Positions 57,539 to 64,000 of a stretch of 64,000 nt of DNA are shown piece by piece (position 1 is the first letter of the stretch; each line of letters begins with the position of its first letter). The notes below the pieces were generated by a model. It did not search any database, was not told the DNA's origin, and worked only from the letters and a program-made list of their open reading frames with translations. This DNA comes from Gp6-AA40 sp036802945 (lineage in GTDB: Bacteria > Acidobacteriota > Vicinamibacteria > Vicinamibacterales > UBA2999): positions 1 to 64,000 of the forward strand of contig DAIRVG010000008.1 of assembly GCA_036802945.1 (NCBI GenBank). The letters are read 5' to 3'. Position numbers and translations under genes: made by a program.

Positions 57539-60361
57539 CTAGGAGTTCACCGGCTCGGCCAGCGCATCCACGCAACGATCGCAGATGCCCGACCAGTCGG
57601 GTTCGCTCCTCACCGACGGGACGAACCGCCAGCATCGTCCGCACTTGACGCCACGCGCCTTGTCGACGTCGACGCGGATGTCGTCCGGGCCGTCGGCTGA
57701 GCCGAAATTCAGCGTCAGGTCCGAGACGATGAAGAGCATCGGGAGGTAGTCGCGGTTCTGTTCGAGCAGTGCCGCGATCGGCCCCGAGGCGCTCAACGTG
57801 ACGCTCGCGCCAAGCGAATTGCCGATTACCTTGTCCTTGCGCTTTTCCTCGAGCGCGGCGTTCACCGTTTCGCGCACTTGCATCAGTCGGTCCCATTTCG
57901 CGACGAGGTCCGGCGCCAGTAGGTGATCCACCTTCGGAAACTCCTCGAGATGGACAGACGCCGAGCGCTGACCGGGCATGTTGCGCCACAAGTCGTCGGC
58001 CGTGACGGGGAGAATCGGCGCAATCAGCCGCGCGAGACCGTCGCACATCAGGTACATCGCAGTCTGCGTCGAACGCCGCTCATGCGACCTCGCGCCAAGC
58101 GTGTACATGCGGTCCTTCGTCACATCTACATAGAAGGCGCTGAGGTCGACGGTGGCGAGCATGCTCAGGGTCTGTGAGGCAGTGGAGAAGTCGTAGGCGT
58201 CATAGCCGGCACACGTCCTGTTCGCTGCATCGGCGAAACGTGCCAGGGCGAAGCGATCGATGGCATCGAGCTGTCCGAGCGGGACGCTGTCGGTCGCCGG
58301 GTCGAAGTCGTACAGATTGGCGACCAGAATCCGGCAGGTGTTGCGCAGTTTCCGGTACAGGTCAACGACGCGCGTAAGGATTTCCTTGCTGACCCGCAGC
58401 TCCTCGGTGAACTCCGTGGAGGCCACCCACAAGCGGATGATTTCGGCGCCGCTTTCCTTGATGACTTCCTGTGGCGAGATCGCGTTGCCCACCGACTTCG
58501 ACATCTTGCGGCCCTCGAGGTCGATGAGGAAGCCGTGGGTGAGGACCTCGCGGAACGGCGGTCGTCCGCGCGTCGCGAGCGCAACCAGCAACGAGCTCTG
58601 AAACCACCCGCGGTGCTGGTCGCTGCCTTCGAGATACAGGTCTGCCGGCCAGCCTAGCTCCGGAGTGCGGGCGAGCACCGCTTCATGGCTCGATCCCGAA
58701 TCGAACCAGACATCGAGGATATCGCGCTCGCGCTCGAAGGCGCTGCCGCCGCATGATGGACACGTGAATCCCTCGGGAAGAAATTCCTCGATCGGGCGTT
58801 CGTACCACGCATCCGCGTTGTACTGCTCGAAAACGGCCGCGGCTCTATCAATGAGCGCTGATGTTAGGATCGCTTCGCCGCACGCCACGCAATCGACCGC
58901 CGGAATCGGCACACCCCAGGCGCGCTGGCGCGAAATACACCAATCCGGGCGATTGCTGACCATATTGAAAATTCGGTCGCGCCCCCAGGCAGGAATCCAT
59001 TTCACTTCGTGATCGATGCTATGCTGCGCCGCCTCGCGCAGCGTCCGCGTTTTGCCATCGGCTCCGGTGATGGCAGGGTCGCCGTCCAGGCGCACGAACC
59101 ACTGAGAGGTGGCGAGGAAGATGACCGGATTGTGACAGCGCCAGCAGTGTGGGTACTGGTGTTCGAAGGCTTCGCGATGCCATAAATGCCCCCGCGCCGC
59201 CAGCGCCTCTTCGACCTTGGGATTGGCGTCGAATACCCGCTGCCCGCCGAAGAGACCGACCGTCTCGAGGAAATGCCCGCCGGCGTCCACCGGAGCGTAG
59301 ATGTCCAAGCCGTATTTCTTCCCCGTCAGAAAGTCATCCGCTCCGTGGCCGGGAGCCGTATGCACCGCACCCGTTCCCTGTTCGAGCGTCACATAGTCGG
59401 CAAGCACGCCGATCGAATCGCGGTCATAGAGAGGATGTGTGAATCGAATTCCTTCGAGCTGCTCACCCTTCATGCGCGCGATCGGCTCGCCGAACGGCCG
59501 CTCAACCGCCTTGCTGACCGTTTCCGCGAGCTGCTCCGCGACGATCACCGCGCGGCCGTCGACGTCGTACGCCGCATAGTCAAATTCCGGATGGAACGCG
59601 ATCGCTAGGTTCGACGGAATGGTCCATGGCGTCGTCGTCCAGATGAGGGCCGAGACGTCGCGTCCCGCAAGCGCCGGCACGCGCGTGGCGAGTTCGCCAG
59701 CGCCCTCAGGATTGATTGGGAACTCGACGTAAATCGACGGAGACGAGTGGTCCGCGTACTCGACTTCCGCTTCCGCAAGCGCCGTGCGGCAGTGGATGCA
59801 CCAATGGACCGGCTTCTTGCCTTTGTACACAAGCGTCCGCTCGACGAACTTCCCGAGCGCGCGTGTGATGTCTGCCTGATAGCGCGGATTCATCGTCAGG
59901 TAGTAGTGGTCCCAGTCGCCGAACACCATCAGCCGCTTGAACTCCGCGGTCATCACGTTGATGTACCGGCCGGCGTATTCACGGCAGGCGCGACGGAGAT
60001 CCGAGATCGACATGCCGCGTTTCTTTGGACCAAGCTCGCGATCGACCTTGAGCTCGATCGGCAGGCCGTGGCAGTCGTATCCGGGGGTGTACGGCACGTC
60101 GAAGCCGGCCATCGTTCGTGACTTGATGACGATGTCCTTCAGGATCTTGTTGAGCGCCGTGCCGAGATGGATCTGGGCATTCGCGTAGGGCGGCCCGTCA
60201 TGGAAGATGAACTTTGGCGCGCCGCGCCGTTTCTCGCGGATCTGCCCGTAGAGGTTCATCGCATCCCAGCGCGCGAGCGCCTCTGGCTCAGCGGTCTGCA
60301 GGTTCGCCTTCATTGGAAAACCTGTGCGCGGCAGGTTGACCGTCTCCTTCCACTCGGGCAT
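57539..60361 (-). CDS. ileS: Isoleucyl-tRNA synthetase
   Basis: Charges tRNA-Ile. From ATG 60361 the 940-residue enzyme opens MPEWKETVNLPRTGFPMKAN. It has the HIGH-like HLGT (PYANAQIHLGTALNKILKD), the CP1 editing domain (TTTPWTIPSNLAIAFHP; GTGAVHTAPGHGADDF), KMSKS (RKMSKSVGN), and a C-terminal zinc finger (CGRCWRF ... CDRC). A longer frame upstream overlaps the divergent M16 gene and is rejected. The start lies 8 bp after a TACAAT hexamer, consistent with a leaderless mRNA. Confidence 0.96.
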   Translation of the reverse strand: MPEWKETVNLPRTGFPMKANLQTAEPEALARWDAMNLYGQIREKRRGAPKFIFHDGPPYANAQIHLGTALNKILKDIVIKSRTMAGFDVPYTPGYDCHGLPIELKVDRELGPKKRGMSISDLRRACREYAGRYINVMTAEFKRLMVFGDWDHYYLTMNPRYQADITRALGKFVERTLVYKGKKPVHWCIHCRTALAEAEVEYADHSSPSIYVEFPINPEGAGELATRVPALAGRDVSALIWTTTPWTIPSNLAIAFHPEFDYAAYDVDGRAVIVAEQLAETVSKAVERPFGEPIARMKGEQLEGIRFTHPLYDRDSIGVLADYVTLEQGTGAVHTAPGHGADDFLTGKKYGLDIYAPVDAGGHFLETVGLFGGQRVFDANPKVEEALAARGHLWHREAFEHQYPHCWRCHNPVIFLATSQWFVRLDGDPAITGADGKTRTLREAAQHSIDHEVKWIPAWGRDRIFNMVSNRPDWCISRQRAWGVPIPAVDCVACGEAILTSALIDRAAAVFEQYNADAWYERPIEEFLPEGFTCPSCGGSAFERERDILDVWFDSGSSHEAVLARTPELGWPADLYLEGSDQHRGWFQSSLLVALATRGRPPFREVLTHGFLIDLEGRKMSKSVGNAISPQEVIKESGAEIIRLWVASTEFTEELRVSKEILTRVVDLYRKLRNTCRILVANLYDFDPATDSVPLGQLDAIDRFALARFADAANRTCAGYDAYDFSTASQTLSMLATVDLSAFYVDVTKDRMYTLGARSHERRSTQTAMYLMCDGLARLIAPILPVTADDLWRNMPGQRSASVHLEEFPKVDHLLAPDLVAKWDRLMQVRETVNAALEEKRKDKVIGNSLGASVTLSASGPIAALLEQNRDYLPMLFIVSDLTLNFGSADGPDDIRVDVDKARGVKCGRCWRFVPSVRSEPDWSGICDRCVDALAEPVNS

Positions 60362-60369
60362 GCCGTCAA

Positions 60370-60397
60370 ATTGTACCCCGAGGCGGCGACCTATAAT
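60370..60397. promoter_or_regulatory. Back-to-back -10 elements of ileS and the M16 pair
   Basis: TATAAT (60392-60397, plus) ends five bases before ATG 60403. TACAAT (60375-60370, minus) ends eight bases before the ileS ATG. The 41-bp spacer holds both. -35 elements are not convincing; TTGTAC (60371-60376) lies 15 bp upstream of the plus TATAAT. Confidence 0.5.
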
Positions 60398-60402
60398 GCG
60401 GC

Positions 60403-61854
60403 ATGGACGCGCGCGACGAGGGATCCAACACGGCATCGTCGGTGATGCAACCCGCCGATGACGTGAACAGCACCGTGCATGAAGAGGTGCTCGACAACGG
60501 GCTGCGCGTTTTGATTCAGGAGGTCCGTACCGCACCGCTTGCCAGCGTGTGGTGCTGGTATCGCGTCGGCTCGAAGAACGAGGTGCCCGGCCTGACTGGC
60601 ATATCCCACTGGGTCGAGCACATGAACTTCAGGGGCACGACCAACATTCCGCGCGACAAGGTGAAGGGGATCATCGAGCAGTACGGCGGGTACTGGAACG
60701 GTTATACGTGGATCGACCAGACCACCTACACCGAGACCGCCACGCGCGACGTGCTCGACCGGATGCTGTTCATCGAGTCCGAGCGGATGGCGAACTGCCT
60801 GTACGATCCGGCCGATTGTGAATCCGAGAGGACCGTCATCATCTCGGAGCTGCAGGGCGGTGAGAACGACCCTGACCAGCTGCTCGATCAGGAGCTGACC
60901 GCGACCGCGTTCCGCGCGCACCCGTACCGACATCCGACCATCGGCTGGCTCGGCGATCTGCAAACGATGACGCGAGAGGATCTCTACAGCTACTACCGTC
61001 GTCACTACGTGCCCAACAACGCGACGCTTGTCATCGTCGGCGACGTCAACACGAAGGATGCGCTGCGGCAGGCCGTCCAGTATTTCGGTTCGATCAAGCC
61101 GGGCGACGTCGTGAACCGTCCGTTGACGCGCGAGCCCGAGCAGCTTGGCGAGCGCCGAGTGACGGTGTCGCGTGAAGGTACGACGGCGTACCTGAAACTC
61201 GGGTTTCACGCGCCCTCGGTCCACGACGCGGGTTTCTTTCCAATGCTGGTGCTGGATGCGGCGCTGACGGGTGCGAAGGGCGTCAACCTGTGGGCGAGCT
61301 TCCGCACGCCGCCGCCCCAGCGAAGCGCACGGCTCTATCGAGCGCTTGTCGACGGCGGTTTCGCATCGGCCGTGAACGGTGGCCTGGTGGCGACGCAGGA
61401 GCCGTTCCTGTACACCATCTCGGTGACGGCAACGGAAGGCACGCCGCTTGCGGCGGTCGAAGAGGCGACGCTGGCGCAGATTGATGCGGCGCGGCGACAC
61501 GGGATTACCGCGCAGGAACTGCAGAAGGCGAAGAATCAGCTGCGGGCCCGGTCGGTTTTCGAAGGGGACAGCATCTCCAACATTGCGCACCAGCTCGGGT
61601 ACTTCGAAACGGTCGCGAGCTGGCGTCTCGTGCCGTCGATCGGCCGGCACATTGATTCGGTGACGTTGGACGCGGTCGGGGAAGCCGCGGCCAGATGGCT
61701 CCGTCCGACCAATCGCACCATCGGATGGTTCGACCCGCAGCCCGCCGGCAATGCCGACAGCGCGCCGATTGGTGACCCATCGACACGCTCAGGGTCGTCC
61801 CGAGCAGCGTCGAGCGACGAAGGGGCCGGCGCCGGCCCCGCTTCCGCGCGATGA
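60403..61854 (+). CDS. M16-family zinc peptidase, catalytic member
   Basis: A 483-residue pitrilysin-type protein. The inverted zinc motif is intact: H69-W-V-E72-H73 with the distal E149 (HXXEH, 76 residues, E). The following GYWNGYTWIDQTTYTETA matches the family's substrate-cleft segment. It has no signal peptide, so it may be cytosolic. A second possible start is M15 (60445), which fits the conserved VHEEVLDNGLRVLIQE better. The stop overlaps the next gene by 4 bp (ATGA). The C-terminal 40 residues are low-complexity. Confidence 0.92.
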   Translation: MDARDEGSNTASSVMQPADDVNSTVHEEVLDNGLRVLIQEVRTAPLASVWCWYRVGSKNEVPGLTGISHWVEHMNFRGTTNIPRDKVKGIIEQYGGYWNGYTWIDQTTYTETATRDVLDRMLFIESERMANCLYDPADCESERTVIISELQGGENDPDQLLDQELTATAFRAHPYRHPTIGWLGDLQTMTREDLYSYYRRHYVPNNATLVIVGDVNTKDALRQAVQYFGSIKPGDVVNRPLTREPEQLGERRVTVSREGTTAYLKLGFHAPSVHDAGFFPMLVLDAALTGAKGVNLWASFRTPPPQRSARLYRALVDGGFASAVNGGLVATQEPFLYTISVTATEGTPLAAVEEATLAQIDAARRHGITAQELQKAKNQLRARSVFEGDSISNIAHQLGYFETVASWRLVPSIGRHIDSVTLDAVGEAAARWLRPTNRTIGWFDPQPAGNADSAPIGDPSTRSGSSRAASSDEGAGAGPASAR

Positions 61855-63128
61855 CGACACTCGAGCAGCGCGGACTCGCGCCCGTGCGATCGCGGCTGGA
61901 CAACGGCGCGGTGGTGATCGCGAAGTATTCCGGCGCCACGCCCGCCGTCACCGTGCACGCGTCGTGTGAGGCCGGCACGATCTTCGATCCGGCCTCCGAG
62001 CCCGGCGTCTCACACTTCGTCTCACGAACCATCGATCGCGGAACAATTGCGCACACCGCTGACGAGATCGCGGAGCGCTTCGACAGTCGCGGCGTGTCGT
62101 TGGCGATCACGGTCAACCGTCACGTGCTGTCGCTGGTCTGTACGTGCCTGGTCGAGGATCTCGACACGACTCTCTCGACGCTGGCCGATATCGTGATGGA
62201 GCCCGCGTTCCCGGACGCAGAAGTCGAGACGCGCCGCGGCGAAATCATCACGATGATTCGCCAGGACGAAGACAGTCCCGCCACCATGGCGAATGAAGGC
62301 CTGCTTGCGCTGCTTTACGGCGACACGCATCCGTACGGGCGACGACCTCGCGGCAGCGTCGAGAGCGTGGAGCGCATCGGTCGCCCGTCGCTGCATGCGC
62401 TTCATGCCGCGAGGTTCAGGCCCGGCGCGCTCTCCCTCGTGATGGTCGGTGACGTCGACTCCGCACGTGCCATCGACTCGGCAACGCGGGTGTTTGCGCC
62501 CTGGCGTACAGGATCGGCCGCGGACCCCGTCCTGCCGCCGCCACCGCCGGCACGTGTGCGCCGTGTCCGTGTGCTCCCGATGATGAACAAGGCGCAGGCC
62601 GATCTTGCCTGCGGATTCACGACTATCGTCCGGTCGGATCCCTCGTTCAACGCGTACTGGCTGATGAACAACATCCTCGGCGAGTACTCGATTGGCGGAC
62701 GTCTGGGTGAGAGCATCCGCGAGAAGCAGGGGATGGCCTACTACGCGTTCAGCGCGCTCGACGCCAACGTGATTCCAGGACCGCTGGTGATTCGGGCAGG
62801 CGTCAATCCGTCCAATGTCGATCGCGCACTTGCGTCGATCGACGAGGAACTCGTCCGGATGGCGGCCGAGGGGCCGACCGATCAGGAGATCGACGAGTCT
62901 CGACGGTATCTGATTGGCTCGATGCCGCGCCGCCTCGAGACGAACGCCGGCATCGCAAGCTTCCTGCAAATGGTGGAGTTCTTCGATCTGGGAATGGATT
63001 ACGACATGCGTGTGCCGGAGCTGCTGCGCAAGGTCACCCGCGATGATGTCCACGCCGCCGCGCGCGCGGTGCTCGATCCCGGCAAAATGGCGGTCGTCAT
63101 CGCCGGACCGTACAGGGGGCCCGCGTAG
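61851..63128 (+). CDS. M16-family peptidase partner lacking the zinc motif
   Basis: A 425-residue homologue in which the zinc motif is degenerate (HFVSR at 55-59 instead of HxxEH), so it should be catalytically dead, but it retains the C-terminal R...Y segment (SIREKQGMAYYAFSALD) needed for substrate binding in heterodimeric M16 enzymes. Together with the preceding gene it should form an active/inactive heterodimer, as in mitochondrial processing peptidase and bacterial M16B pairs. Confidence 0.9.
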   Translation: MTTLEQRGLAPVRSRLDNGAVVIAKYSGATPAVTVHASCEAGTIFDPASEPGVSHFVSRTIDRGTIAHTADEIAERFDSRGVSLAITVNRHVLSLVCTCLVEDLDTTLSTLADIVMEPAFPDAEVETRRGEIITMIRQDEDSPATMANEGLLALLYGDTHPYGRRPRGSVESVERIGRPSLHALHAARFRPGALSLVMVGDVDSARAIDSATRVFAPWRTGSAADPVLPPPPPARVRRVRVLPMMNKAQADLACGFTTIVRSDPSFNAYWLMNNILGEYSIGGRLGESIREKQGMAYYAFSALDANVIPGPLVIRAGVNPSNVDRALASIDEELVRMAAEGPTDQEIDESRRYLIGSMPRRLETNAGIASFLQMVEFFDLGMDYDMRVPELLRKVTRDDVHAAARAVLDPGKMAVVIAGPYRGPA

Positions 63129-63130
63129 TT

Positions 63131-63216
63131 CAAAATGCAAAATGCGAAATGCAAAATCCAAGATGCAAAGGTTCAGATGGCTGTTGGCATTTTGAATTTT
63201 GCATCTTGCATTTCGC
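63131..63216. repeat. TGCAAAAT/ATTTTGCA inverted tandem repeat
   Basis: Short near-repeats CAAAATG, CAAAATGCG, AAATGCAAAATC, AAGATGCAAAG (63131-63170) face their inverted copies GCATTTTGAATTTTGCATC and TTGCATTTCGC (63187-63216). It can fold into a long AT-rich imperfect hairpin. It fills the space between two convergent stop codons and shares the TGCAAAATGC core with the ends of the 23281-23485 element. Confidence 0.75.
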
Positions 63217-63561
63217 TCACCCAGGCGGCCAGTTCAACGTCCGCCCTGCAAGCAGATGCAGGTGGATGTGGAAAACCGACTGGCCAGCCTCGCGATTGCA
63301 ATTGAACACGGCACGGTAGCCCCGCTCAGAGTACCCGTGCTGTTTCGCCAGCACCGCGGCTGCGCGGAACATGGATCCCACGAGCGCATCGTTCTCCGGC
63401 CTCAGGTCGTTGATCGTGGCGATGTGCTCCCGCGGAATGATCAACACGTGGAGCGGTGCCTGCGGGTTGATGTCCTTGATCGCGACCAGATCGCCGTCCT
63501 CATGGACGACAGAGCCCTTGATGTCGCCGGCGATGATTCGGCAGAAAAGACAGTCGCTCAT
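63217..63561 (-). CDS. HIT-family (histidine triad) nucleotide-binding protein
   Basis: A 114-residue Hint-like protein from ATG 63561; GTG 63567 would add two residues. The N-terminus has CLFCRIIAGDI, the middle INPQAPLHVLIIPREHI, and the end VFHIHLHLLAGR with the HxHxH triad that handles nucleotidyl phosphoramidates. Upstream prmC ends 1 bp before the GTG, so the genes are probably co-transcribed. Confidence 0.93.
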   Translation of the reverse strand: MSDCLFCRIIAGDIKGSVVHEDGDLVAIKDINPQAPLHVLIIPREHIATINDLRPENDALVGSMFRAAAVLAKQHGYSERGYRAVFNCNREAGQSVFHIHLHLLAGRTLNWPPG

Positions 63562-63568
63562 GGACACA

Positions 63569-64000
63569 CTATAGCGGGGAGTTGGCGGTCTTCTGAATGA
63601 CGGCTGTTCGGGCGATCCCTTGAAGATCGTCGCGGATGTGATCGAGCCGCAACGCCGGTCGCCCGCCGACGAGCCGCCGCACGTCGTCTTCCTGCCCGTA
63701 TCCGAACTCCATCACGAACCATCCGCCGGGTTTCAACTTCTGCACGGCGGCATCGAGTACGCCGCTGACGTCGCGCAGCCCGTCGGGACCTCCGAACAGG
63801 GCAACATCTGGCTCGTGACGTACGTCGCGCGCCAATGCCCGCCTGTCGCCGTCTTTCACATAGGGCGGGTTGGCCACGATCAAATCAAAGGGTCCATCGA
63901 CGCCATCGAGGTATGACGTTTCGACAAAGGTGACGCGATCCTCGACAGCCAGGCGCCGTGCATTTTCGCGCGCGATGTCGAGCGCGTCACCCGACAGATC
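63569..64000 (-). CDS. prmC: Peptide chain release factor glutamine methyltransferase PrmC (HemK), 5'-truncated
   Basis: Methylates the GGQ glutamine of release factors RF1/RF2. Only the C-terminal half is in the window, and the frame is open to the edge (DLSGDALDIARENARRLAVE at the boundary). The catalytic NPPYV motif is present (FDLIVANPPYVKD), followed by the conserved DVRHEPDVALFGG-type stretch, GLRDVSGVLD and PGGWFVMEFGYGQ. The N-terminal helical domain lies outside. Confidence 0.93.
   Translation of the reverse strand, partial: DLSGDALDIARENARRLAVEDRVTFVETSYLDGVDGPFDLIVANPPYVKDGDRRALARDVRHEPDVALFGGPDGLRDVSGVLDAAVQKLKPGGWFVMEFGYGQEDDVRRLVGGRPALRLDHIRDDLQGIARTAVIQKTANSPL

Overview
The window is dense, high-GC, Gram-negative chromosomal DNA: about 55 genes on both strands, short spacers, LptD-type lipopolysaccharide export, an Oar-like TonB-dependent receptor with an N-terminal carboxypeptidase-regulatory domain, and two surface-directed proteins ending in Omp85-like barrels. 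This gene content and the style of intergenic repeats suggest an Acidobacteriota genome, perhaps class Vicinamibacteria. That placement is inference; no rRNA lies in the window. A run of exactly 100 N shows that it is a draft or metagenome scaffold.

Layout. 1-8333: the end of mscL, an Rsm22-like methyltransferase, then a run of envelope genes (a PA2779-like anchored protein, a C39-TPR-POTRA-barrel fusion, a peptidase-MA/PD40/Omp85 fusion, a cupin protein, a membrane HEAGH protease-like protein). 8342-13748: TPP riboswitch and thiC, two small exported proteins, and a two-AAA Clp unfoldase. 13793-24119 (minus strand): a radical SAM protein, two small lipoproteins, and a block of nucleotide-sugar genes (rmd-like, rmlB, rmlA), lptD, folC, accD and a deoxynucleoside kinase. 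24172-29496: a HEAT-cyclophilin fusion, two 16-17-residue lysine-rich peptide genes, a TPR protein and ddl. 29517-44860: tgt-yajC-secD-secF-uppP-DUF502-pyrophosphatase, then tonB-exbB-exbD-exbD, a response regulator and a TonB-dependent receptor. 45043-54835: a TPR lipoprotein, rel/spoT, ridA-rpmB, a Cys-rich protein, a DksA-like protein, lon and a deacetylase. 54869-64000: nudix-rluD-lgt-lspA-ileS (minus strand), an active/inactive M16 peptidase pair, a HIT protein and the end of prmC.

The genes join several envelope routes: Sec translocation with its auxiliary subunits, a membrane pyrophosphatase that could contribute to the ion gradient, TonB/Exb energising an outer-membrane receptor, lipoprotein maturation (lgt, lspA), and LPS delivery (lptD) next to enzymes for an activated deoxysugar.

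The most unusual items are the C39-TPR-POTRA-barrel fusion beside its PA2779-like partner; two tandem micro-genes for MAKKA...KKAAKKR peptides, each with a ribosome binding site and terminator and with a consensus promoter upstream of the pair; several convergent gene junctions filled by short tandem or palindromic repeats that reach the stop codons; and very short divergent junctions whose -10 elements imply leaderless or nearly leaderless mRNAs.
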